The translations under genes were made by a program, and so were the position numbers. 64,000 bases of DNA. Source: Panorpa germanica. Taxonomy: Eukaryota; Arthropoda; Insecta; Mecoptera; Panorpidae. Positions 55,216 through 64,000 of this stretch are shown here, in pieces (positions within the stretch are counted from its first letter, which is position 1; every line of letters begins with the position of its first letter). Under the pieces are notes generated by a model. The model ran no database searches. It had not been told where the DNA came from and worked only from the letters and a program-made list of their open reading frames with translations. The stretch lies in NCBI GenBank assembly GCA_963678705.1, contig OY783203.1, positions 38,626,347 through 38,690,346 on the forward strand, in the 5' to 3' direction.

Positions 55216-56922
55216 AATTAAAATTCACTGCAGCGGAAATAAAACAAAACATTTCAGTGATAATATTTTAAATTCTCGTAAATGGTAACAAACAAAAAAA
55301 ATATTTAATATTCAAAAATATAATTAAAAACAATACAGACGTGAAGTTATATTGTTGAAGTTACTGTGCTAACTGATTTAAAAAACAAAGAGAAGCAACA
55401 GAAAAGTACTCTGGCTCTTCTGATTATCTACTCACCGTTTGTTTTGTTTTATATGTCAATAATAAAAAAAAATTGTATTATGAAAGTAATAAAAATATTC
55501 TAACAAAAGAATATAAAGTACTTGGTAGTACTTGAAATTTATAGGTTATATTATAATGATGTTATAGTACTAGTACTTTACTAGCATTCAGAATCAGAAA
55601 TACTGGTATACACTATAATGAAATGTGAAATAAAAATAAAAAATATACGTGTTCATGCACATTGGTCGTATTGTTATAGTCCTACCATGAGTAATAAGAC
55701 TTATTTTATTTTTATAAAAAAAATAATAATCAATTGTACTGCAATATGTCTGTGTGTAGTTGTAGTAGTGTAGAAGTAGAAGTAGTAGTACTAGCAGTGT
55801 CTGGTAACTTATTATTGGAATGGACATACAATAAAACATAAATAGCGAGTTTCACCAAAAATTTAAAAAAAGGTCATATAAACTTTTGTAGAGAAATGGG
55901 TATTTGGCATACCTTAATTAGGGTACCATGTCTTAATTTCTATAAAAGTGTACTATATATCGAAAAAGTGGGTTACTAGAACCTCAAATGTCCAATTCTG
56001 ATGTATTGTATTGTAACTCCTTATATGTTAGGAGATATTGACAATTCAAAAAGTCATTTTGTCTCTATAATTATTAAAGGGATTCAACGTTGTAGAACAT
56101 TCCAAGATATGTGACCTCACGTCCGCTATGTTGCTATCTCTTTTATACAACGGAGCGTAAAAGAGATAGTACATCATGACAGAACTCTGACAAGTTTACC
56201 AAGGTTGGTAACCAACCTTACAGCTCATAAATCTCTGGTATATGTATTTATATATTAAAATATCAAATATTATTTGCGCTGTTTCTAGGAACAGTCAAGT
56301 TTCAATATTATATCTGACGTAATAGGATTAAATAAAATGAACACGTATTATTCTTTGCAAATTAACGCATGTGTACTTTTTGCATGATAATATTGTTATG
56401 TAAAATTTGCCGTACGGATTCTTTATCAATTCAACTCAATAACTCTAATGCGAACAAAGGCTAAGGCTATACTGATTTGTTTACGGAAGGCGTTCGAAAG
56501 AGATGGCTTCACGATAAGGAACTGTCGGTCGTTGGCGTTTGAGCATACACGTATATCATAAAACAGTTACAGAAATTAATTTCAAAATGGTAGTGATCAG
56601 TCTTATTGAAATACTTTACTTTCTTGAATGAACTAAAATTAACAATGCTTAACCAGACTCATTACTGGTGTATAACCATAAGGAATAAGGTATGCTTTGG
56701 TCCTGATTATTCTGCGTGAAAGGATAAGGTATCCACTGAGGCATTCCAATGCACTCTGTTATGTTTTTTAATTAGGATCAAGTTTGTTAAGTTCTGAAAT
56801 TTCAAACTTTCTATCAAACTTTCCTTTTGCTTTGTGAATTTCATTTCAATGTCTGTCTTGTTACTGAGGCTGGATCTGTGTATTTGTGAAGGGTATATGT
56901 GAATCTAATCTACATAGACCAG
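55216..56922. other. No gene; one strong small hairpin
   Basis: CTATCTCTTTTA (56134-56145) and TAAAAGAGATAG (56158-56169) form a perfect 12-bp stem with a 12-base loop. Shortly after, AAGGTTGGTAACCAACCTT (56201-56219) is an odd palindrome with 9-bp arms. The 81-codon minus-strand frame at 55594-55839 is AT-driven. Confidence 0.5.
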
Positions 56923-57707
56923 TGGTTCCTAATCTTTTCTAAATCATAGAACATTACTGATTATAGGAAAAATACTAAGAAACATCAAAATCACTTCAGT
57001 GGTACTGTGTGTTGAATATGTGAAACGAACATCAACTTAAGCGGAGTTGGTTTTAATGGAACAGTAATTGCTTATCTATACCAGAGTTGAATATTACCTG
57101 TATCTGTTTTAGTAAACACATGAAATGTGTGTCGCTAAATCTGATACTCAATTTTTGCATAAATACGCAATTACTGACCACTAAAATCGCCCCATGAGAA
57201 TGCGGTTTTAGCGTATTTAAAAACGTAATGTTAGGTGGTTATATCATCGTACATTTTTATTTTATTATTATCATTGATGCAGTAATCATTTTTTAATATA
57301 TTTTAATAAAAAAAATATTTGAAAAATGTAAAAAAAAATTACGAAAATATACCTGTTCTGTGGAACACCATTGCCGAAAGATTCGATAATGGACGGCTTC
57401 ATCAGAAACGGTCAGAAAAACAAAATCTTATAAGTAAATGCAAAAGCAGCATAGGAAAAATGGTAATTTATTTTTTTATAAAAATGAACTTTGCTTTAAT
57501 TAAAAGTTAACATTTTAAATAAAAAAAAAATTAACGAGACATCTAATCTCATAAAGCCTATGCTACTCGAAGGATAGTAATATAAAGAAAATATGTAATT
57601 TTAATAAAATTGGTTCAAGAAAAGTAGTTTCGATATAAATGCAAAAGAAAAAAAAGTATTGTATAAGTATACGAGTAATTGTTATATTTCAGGATATATT
57701 AGGAATA

Positions 57708-57818
57708 TTCCTTTACAAATAAATCTGTTATAAAATTTATACCAGATATAAAACATGTCCGAACAGGCATCAGTTTATATCTGGCATAAATTTTATAACA
57801 GGTTTATTTGTAAGGCGG
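57708..57818. mobile_element. Long-stem foldback element
   Basis: The left arm 57713-57754 and right arm 57773-57813 are inverted copies over about 41 bp with two mismatches and one extra A. They begin TTACAAATAAAYCTGTTATA. The loop is only 18 bases. Outer flanks AATATTC and GAATATT could extend the structure with gaps. It is non-coding. A near-perfect short-loop hairpin of this size is typical of a palindromic MITE; a small-RNA precursor is a second possibility. Confidence 0.8.
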
Positions 57819-57890
57819 TTAGAATATTATTTAAAGTATAATTAATGAATCTAAGCAATAAAGAAGTGAATGGTTATCCACAGACAGAAA

Positions 57891-57950
57891 ATGAACTTGT
57901 AGCAAACCAGCAAGTTAAATGCTGCACTGTAATACAATTCTCTATCTAGA
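57891..57950. mobile_element. CAGGTAGAA-family MITE, right fragment
   Basis: AACTTGTAGCAAACCAGCAA then CTGCACTGTAATACAATTCT and CTATCTAGAATG match the right half of the 45826-45988 copy. Confidence 0.55.
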
Positions 57951-58128
57951 ATGATATAAAATATTTATTTCAACATTATTATCACATAAATATTTCATAT
58001 ATAGAAAAAAGAAGGAGGGAGAATGGCCAAATTTCAGATTATTCAGAAAATCAGATTATTTTTTAAATTGGTAAGTTGCTTTCTAAGTAATTCCTAGAAT
58101 TACGCGAAACACTGGTTAAGAACCACTT

Positions 58129-58604
58129 ACTTGAAACATAGCCTCTTTCTTACAATTTGAAGGAAAAGTTTTCGTTTTATGTTTTCCTCACAAATACTTG
58201 CATCCTTTCAATGCCTTTCTTACTTCATTACTGTTTATTATCACTGATTTAATGCAAGATGTGAAGAAGGAAATAGTTCACAACCATTTGAAGATTTCTC
58301 CCGCTTAAGAAGTCTTTCAGAAGGCTTGCCAAGACTCTCATTGATTCATAACTTGTAATTATAATGGTTGTTAAATATTTGAATTTATGTACAACTTTTC
58401 TATTATACTATTTGAATGTATTTCACTTGTTGAGATTAAAAGTTCAACGGTGTTGGAGCATGCATACAAAAGAAATTGACAGCTTTTAGACACATTTTTA
58501 ACCTCAAATTTTAAGGCAATTTGGAATTTTTTATGTAGCAAAACAACAATAAAGATTACATGCTCTTTAGAGATATTTATTAGATATACGCAAAACACAT
58601 CCAC
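58129..58604. other. No gene seen
   Basis: AT-rich sequence. The 96-codon minus-strand frame (58371-58661) runs into the family B copy and has no domain. Confidence 0.5.
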
Positions 58605-58850
58605 TAAACAATTTGGCGAAGCGTCCTGTTTCGTGACGTTTCTATCACTATTGCACTTCAATTAAAGTCCGCATCAACTTTATCCTCATTTGTTTTCCAA
58701 CACGTAGAGTTGTTCGCCATTTGTACCCGATAAAAGAGACATTTCATATGAACGGCTGTGAGAAACTGAACTGTAAATGAAAGCTTTCATGACAAAAGAA
58801 TCATACGCATCTTCAATATGATGGCTGTGACTCCAAAATGTTTAATGAGC
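58605..58850 (+). repeat. Dispersed repeat family B, full copy
   Basis: Same blocks and order as 5258-5505: AAACAATTTGGCGAAGCGTC, TTTCTATCACTATTGCACTT, ACATTTCATATGAACGGCTG and CTCCAAAATGTTTAATGAGC. Confidence 0.72.
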
Positions 58851-59584
58851 ACTTAGTCATCCAGATCGTCCAGTTCATTAGTGAGATTTTAAGAAACATA
58901 CGCGTATGCGCTGAACTCCCTTAATTTGAAATATATTTGTTCACGACCTATTTCCATACGTTTTATACGTTCTAAGGGATCAATGGGTACAATTGTATGT
59001 ACCCATAAATGTGCATTTATTTTAATCGAATATATTTTTATGTGGTCCATTAAATTCCTGGTAAGTGACAATACAGTATTCGCTTCGTATCGTAAAACAA
59101 GTTTATTATTTGCATTGGAAATATTTTACATAAATAATAAAAAATTCATTACTAGAAAATAATTTATGATGAAAGCCATAAAAAAATATATTCTTTGTCT
59201 GTTGTCCTTTATCTATTAAAAGTCAAAATGTGAAAATATGTTTTCTATGAATTTTAATGTTCGCATTTCATTTTAATGTTTTAATGAGATGTGATTTTAC
59301 ATATTTATATACCAAGGTCTTTTAGCAGTAAATGTTTTACATTTTATGATCGTCCTTATTTCCAACACGTGACCTATTGAAAGTATGGTAAATAATTTAA
59401 ATTTCTTAAATTTTCAACACAGATGTTCTGTCCGTTACACTTTCAGTCTACTATAAATTTCATTCTGTTTTTGGAGTCATTATTTTTTGACTTTCTTAAT
59501 CTATAATCTGTTTCAATATGAAATATTGTGATGTACAGATGTTCAAAGAGAGAGGACAACAAAGCAAATAAAATTGTCAATTGA
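58851..59584. other. No gene seen
   Basis: AT-rich sequence. The frames 58889-59071 (minus) and 58926-59162 (plus) overlap each other and have no domain. Confidence 0.5.
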
Positions 59585-59815
59585 CAAGAAGAATGGAACG
59601 AAGGATGTGATAATAAATTAAGGGAACTGAAGCAATCAATTTGTAAACAAGAATTACCGGTCGGACTAAATACAAGGCGAGCAAGTAGTAATATGTAGAC
59701 TCATGATAGGTCATACAAATTTTACTACTTATTCAAAAGAGAGCGACAACCAATATGTGAACAATGTAACAGATCACTAACGGTAAAGCATATTATTCCT
59801 CAATAGTCGTGGCAA
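59585..59815 (+). pseudogene. LINE RNase H domain end, second copy
   Basis: Reads QEEWNEGCDNKLRELKQSIC then KQELPVGLNTRRASSNM before a TAG at 59696-59698; after it, THDRSYKFYYLFKRERQP then ICEQCNRSLTVKHIIPQ. The last part keeps the CxxC and LTVKHI motif of the RNase H C-terminus in non-LTR ORF2 proteins. The sister fragment at 49527-49712 shows that a frameshift lies around the GHTN motif (shifted to DRSYK here). Nothing upstream of about 59580 is recognisable. Confidence 0.85.
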
Positions 59816-59854
59816 TATTTAGTACTTTTAATATTTTATACTACACGTAACCCC

Positions 59855-59925
59855 ACTCCCACATCTTGTCACAATTTGTGTACACCCCCCTTTGTCGTGT
59901 GACGTAATTGGCGACTAGTTCAAAT
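59855..59925. mobile_element. GGGGCTATCC MITE family, right end
   Basis: CTTGTCACAATTTGTGTACA, a C run, then CGTGTGACGTAATTGGCGAC match the right end at 19950-20011. The left end is absent. Confidence 0.6.
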
Positions 59926-60258
59926 ATTGTAAAATTATCGCTTTTCAATACGTAAAGCTGCTGTAATTCTTACGTAACATCAAAGGACGTTGTATTTATA
60001 TATAGCAATACGAGTATACTATAATAATACTTAACAGTTTTATAAAAATAAAAGAAAATCGGAAGTAAATTAATAAGTTTTCCTTTTTACAAAATGTTTA
60101 CACAGACTTTGCAAAACATTTTAAACTTTTTACGTTTCTAAGGTAGTAACACGGTTGACAGTAATATTTTATAGCGCTAAAAGAAAATGTAAATTACAAA
60201 AGCAGTGAAAAACAAACTTTTACAAATAAAGAAAAATGAAAAGAGGTAAAAGAATATA
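59926..60258. other. No gene seen
   Basis: AT-rich sequence; nothing recognised. Confidence 0.55.
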
Positions 60259-60882
60259 CAGCGTGTCTCATAAAACCCAACTATTGCAAGGAACAAAGAA
60301 AAGAGTTGTTTTAAAATTGTTTATTTTGTAAGAATTTATTCACAATAAACAATACAATTTATATACAAATAAACAAACGTCCGTTGCGCTGGCAACATCC
60401 CGGTAAACATTTTGGAGTCACATTGTGTCAATTTGTCATGAAAGAGTTCATTTACATTTCAGTTTATCACATTTTGACACACCTTTTGGACTTTCGCTTT
60501 AACTTAAATTTATTGAATCTCAGATGTAGATTTCTAAAAACTTTCTGAAGAAGAAGTCAGGAAATCGACGCAGTTTTTTCTGTGATGTTTGTCCTCAACT
60601 TCGCTAAAGCTTTGACTTAAGGTGTAATCTAAAGAAAAACATAGCATGGAGTAAGTTCTGGGCTCCTGGGGAGCCATGCAATGTTCCCTTCACTCTCGAA
60701 TTGACCGTTGCAGGTCATATCAAAATTCAGTCTTAAAACACATCTGATTCCTTTAGTGACTGCACGATCTTAATTTTGTATGACTTACAGATTTGTATGA
60801 TGCAAATCAGAACGCAATATTTGATGTACCATCGCTTTGGCTAGTCCTAATTAAAATAGTTGGATCCTTATGAGACACCCTG
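60259..60882. mobile_element. TA-flanked 624-bp transposon, non-autonomous
   Basis: The left end CAGCGTGTCTCATAAAACCC and right end, inverted, CAGGGTGTCTCATAAGGATC continue matching through CAACTATT. TA lies outside both ends (60257-60258, 60883-60884). Tc1/mariner-type elements have this arrangement. The interior has no long frame and includes a reverse-oriented family B piece at about 60403-60475 (GTAAACATTTTGGAGTCACA, TGTCATGAAAGAGTTCATTT). Confidence 0.85.
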
Positions 60883-61077
60883 TACTATGATATATATTGT
60901 GCAGAAAATCTCGGTTTACTCTGTCATTATATAAATAACGATAAAATAAAGTAGTTTGCATAAAGGAATGTGCTGAAGTATGTTAAATATGTTTCAATAA
61001 CAATGTTGTTATTGTCTTCACAGCCAAATGTGACACGTGTAAATGGATTGTAATTAATTTTTTTAAATTATTATTAT
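60883..61077. other. No gene seen
   Basis: Short AT-rich spacer between the TA-flanked transposon and a SINE fragment. Confidence 0.5.
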
Positions 61078-61165
61078 TTAACGTCTAATGCATTTCCCAT
61101 GCTAATTCATGCTATCACCGATAATCTCATACTATGTTAACAGTTTTAAGGTGTCGAGATATGGT
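61078..61165 (-). mobile_element. tRNA-SINE 3' fragment
   Basis: Plus-strand TTAACGTCTAATGCATTTCC, GCTATCACCGATAATCTCAT and ACTATGTTAACAGTTTTAAG are the reverse complement of the SINE 3' third. Confidence 0.65.
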
Positions 61166-61239
61166 ATAGTCAACATTTTTTATATTTATGGTACATCAAA
61201 TGTTTTGTTATATTTAATTCGTATTTAACAATATAAGAG

Positions 61240-61475
61240 ACCATCCTTAAATTATGACACACAAATTTACTGCTACACTCTTCCTCCTTCCCCTTGGTGT
61301 GATGTCACACATTTCAATTAATAAAAATTTATAATTTTTTTCAGGAACTTACAAAATATTTCAATTATATTGCCTTTCACGGAAATTTAAAATTTTTCCC
61401 GAAATTACTTACAATGCTTCTGACCCCTCCCACCTCATTGTCACATCTTGTCACAACTTCTAGACAACGGAAAAA
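61240..61475. mobile_element. GGGGCTATCC MITE family copy
   Basis: GACCATCCTTAAATTATGAC then ACACAAATTTACTGCTAC; the central block GTGATGTCACACATTTCAAT; and TTGTCACATCTTGTCACAAC near the right. Ends are degraded. Confidence 0.6.
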
Positions 61476-62641
61476 GAATTGTTTTTAAAACAGGCACAGG
61501 TATCCAAAAACTTTAAGAACTACTTAATGTTGATCCGAATAAGAGGAAAATTCAAAAAGTGTTGCAGTTAATAACAGATATGAAAAATATTTTTCAATCA
61601 AATTTAAGAAGAACAATATTAAATTTTTTATTACTTTTTTCATGGATATAACAAATAATTTTAAAATTTATAGATAATATTACATATAGTTACAGATAAT
61701 ATTACAGATAATTTTAAAAATATTTAATTACTAAAAATTTATAAACATTCAATTGACTAAAAAAATAAGGTACTTTAAATTGCTTGGGCACATTTGATAA
61801 CACCGCTAGAGGCTGAAAACTTAGATCTAATGTCTTTCGAATATTCGCGATAACTCATGCGATGATTAACTGCGCAAGAGACGATGGCTTACATCATTAT
61901 TTTTGTTATTTCTTCGGAAACATCCTATTTTTATTATTTTAATCGAAATGTTTTCTGAACCATATTCAATTGAAATAATAATTTTCTCTATTAGATACTT
62001 ACGTGAAATTTCTATTTCAACTAATTATATCTTTAAAGTTGCGGAAACAGTCCTTTATTTTTTTTTTATTAATTATTGACTATCGTAGAACAAATTTACA
62101 AAGTTTCAGCAAGTACTCCATTATTTACTACTTCACGAGGATCTCCTTAAGCAATATAAAATAACTTCAAGCAAACATGTCCTTGATGTTGAAATCACCT
62201 TAAATTTTAAATAAAAAGAAGAAAAAAAAATGAGAGAAGTATGATCGATCAAAATATTAAGGAAAAGGTAAAGATTAATGCCAATGCCACAGTAAAGAAA
62301 GCAAAATATCTTTAGGATAATACATTTTTAATTCATTAATAGGATATATTGTGCAAAATGTAATTCAAATATATTTAGATGTTAGATCTATTGGTGTGTA
62401 TGAGTTAAGCTCAGTTGACACATTCTAACAAATAAAAAAATTAAATAAAAAATGAAGATTGAAATATAGATATATAATAGTAAACTTAATAGTAATAGTA
62501 AACAACAATTTACCACATATAAACTTATTAAGAAGTAAATAAATTAGAAAAATAATAAAGTTAAGTAAATAACGAAATAAGAGATCTTAAATAATAATGA
62601 TTCATTCCTTTATAATACGCTGGGAGTCATAAATTTATTTG
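61476..62641. other. AT-rich DNA, no gene seen
   Basis: Strongly AT-rich with several A and T runs. No element recognised. ATTACAGATAATATT-like words repeat near 61678-61715. Confidence 0.5.
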
Positions 62642-62746
62642 ATGTCCCTAAACATCAGAGCACGCACGCGATCGGGTATCATCGGGTTTACGATATTCGT
62701 CCTGGCACTGGCGATATGCGAACAGGTCTTCTGATGTCTGATGTTT
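62642..62746. other. GC-rich island, open frames on both strands
   Basis: A sharp rise in G+C inside AT-rich DNA. Plus strand: ATG at 62642 opens 30 codons, MSLNIRARTRSGIIGFTIFV then LALAICEQVF, stop at 62732; a basic start followed by a hydrophobic segment looks like a signal anchor. Minus strand: SEDLFAYRQCQDEYRKPDDT then RSRACSDV-stop, also protein-like. AAACATCAGA near 62650 and its inverse TCTGATGTTT near 62736 bracket it. It may be a small exon, a transposon piece or neither; the Kozak context and the AACAG/GTCTTC junction at 62725 are weak. Confidence 0.35.
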
Positions 62747-63597
62747 AAACCGTCATACATATTTAATAGGTCATAAAATATTGATAAACAAGTGATAATA
62801 GAAACTGACTTTGAGAAAAGTTATACAAAAGCGAAAGGCAACATGATAAAGTTCGTAGAAAGAAGTGAGTTTGGGTTGCGAATATTACTATACATAGATA
62901 GTATTGATTATTCAGTTTCTAGGTAAAGTAATAAGAATAACAAAGATGCTTTATTTTCCAATATTGAAAGTGTTTATCTCTACAACAAATTTGGTAACAA
63001 TCCATGAAATTATAAGCAAAAAATCAAAGTGTGATAAATGTAATTGATTTTATTGTGTTAAACCATTACAACGCTATGAATTTAATCTAGTCCCAGCAAT
63101 GACATCATGCAGAGTTAAAGAGGTGCTCATTCATCAGCGATGTTAATGCAACAGTTTCGTTTTATTAGTGTTAATAATTCTGATCTGGTCAGTTCCGCTG
63201 TTCAGTTCAATCCATAAAGACATACTAGAACACTTGGAACATATCTGAAAATAAGACAATATTGTCACTGTTTGGGTTCTATCCACAACAAGAACAAACG
63301 TGTCTTAAGATTGTTGTATCTCTAGGATGTAAAACTTAGAAACAATTCTAGATAGAAATTTATAAATCTCTAAGTTTTAGCATCCTTAAATTTCCGATAA
63401 AATTATTTCCGTTTACCATAAGAACGTTATAATTTAATAAAAAGTAAATTTATGAAATATTTGCTTTTTCTCGGAACTACTGTTGCAAGGATGATACAAT
63501 ATTTTTGAATTTCACGCTTAACCACCTGAACCAGTTAAGTCTTGATTAAAAATTTAATCATAATTCACTAAAAAATATTTATTAAAAAGAAAAGTAC
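62747..63597. other. No gene; 65-nt hairpin at 63323-63388
   Basis: TAGGATGTAAAACTTAGA (63323-63340) pairs with TCTAAGTTTTAGCATCCTTA (63369-63388) with one bulged base and an AT-rich loop. Otherwise unassigned. Confidence 0.5.
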
Positions 63598-63622
63598 GAG
63601 TATATATAATATATATATATAC

Positions 63623-63682
<60 letters not shown>
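63598..63682. repeat. (AT)n microsatellite with interruptions
   Basis: Imperfect TA repeats from 63598 and a pure run of about 53 bp from 63630. The 82-codon minus-strand frame passing through it (YIYI run) is spurious. Confidence 0.95.
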
Positions 63683-63687
<5 letters not shown>

Positions 63688-64000
63688 TGATAGAAAAATT
63701 TAAGTAATAAATATGTAACAGCTTTAGTAAGACATAAAAAAAGTAATCTTCTTTGTTTTCTTTAAAGAATGGACGCAAAATATTCGTAGCATTAAAATTC
63801 AATACTTCTGCAAAGTAAAATAAAATCTAATCAAAAGACATAAAACATTTTGAAACACTGCGCTATCGCATTACACATTTCGTGACTATGTAGCATTAAT
63901 ACGAGGTGGATGAAAGGTCACGTTAAAGAAAAACTTAAAAAAATTTATTTATTAGATATTTGAATTGCTTTTGATATTACTTGAAAGATTATTAAGGTTT
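63683..64000. other. No gene seen
   Basis: AT-rich sequence to the window end; nothing recognised. Confidence 0.5.

Larger units (their letters stand above)
56923..58128. mobile_element. Possible decayed hAT element
   Basis: CAGTGGTTCCTAATCTTTTC near 56923 resembles a hAT end, and the inverted GGTTAAGAACCACT ends near 58127, giving AGTGGTTCTTAACC on the minus strand. ACATAGAC precedes the left end, and ACATAGCC occurs 7 bases past the right end, which would be a 7/8 duplication only if the right end extends further. No transposase is readable inside, and other repeats lie in it (57708-57818, 57891-57950). Tentative. Confidence 0.35.

Overview
This window looks like AT-rich intergenic or intronic DNA from an arthropod genome, most probably an insect. 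The reasons are a high overall A+T content, no convincing host gene (the longest open frame is 149 codons and is a retrotransposon remnant), no bacterial-style gene packing, and a dense set of typical insect mobile elements: mariner, PIF/Harbinger, hAT, several RNase H- or reverse-transcriptase-bearing non-LTR retrotransposons, a tRNA-derived SINE and many MITEs. I cannot name the species or order. No rRNA, bona fide tRNA, CRISPR, operon or viral segment was seen.

Layout. 1-9.6 kb: a TA-flanked MITE (1232-1469), SINE pieces, a mariner 3' remnant (4685-5062), and first copies of three dispersed families. 10-16 kb: a CAGGTAGAA-type MITE, a PIF/Harbinger transposase N-terminal remnant (11574-11774), an (AT)n array and a complete 415-bp TTA-flanked MITE (15426-15840). 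16-25 kb: a near-complete SINE (18753-19015), a nested stack of three elements (19210-20115), a second (AT)n array followed by a palindromic MITE, and foldback sequences. 25-35 kb: four non-LTR fragments, one inserted in a mariner 3' end (30688-31497) and one with a perfect 20-bp target duplication (33218-33747). 35-48 kb: a hAT-type MITE with a perfect 8-bp target duplication, a 72-bp tandem array that begins with an inverted unit, a 377-bp TTA MITE, and a 248-bp MITE with perfect 29-bp ends. 48-64 kb: two remnants of one RNase H-bearing LINE family, an internally deleted mariner, a long-stem foldback (57708-57818), a 624-bp TA-flanked element (60259-60882), a small GC-rich island with open frames on both strands (62642-62746), and a third (AT)n array.

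The window is best read as a transposon graveyard with a few younger insertions. The TTA-flanked MITEs fit mobilisation by a PIF/Harbinger transposase, of which a broken relative lies at 11.6 kb. The TA-flanked elements fit Tc1/mariner-type mobilisation. The SINE and the truncated LINE at 33.2-33.7 kb end in similar TAAATAAATA tails. Family labels used below are mine: 'CAGGTAGAA family', 'family B', 'family E', 'family G', 'family H', and MITEs named by their first bases. I found no clear new biological system; the best leads are listed as findings.
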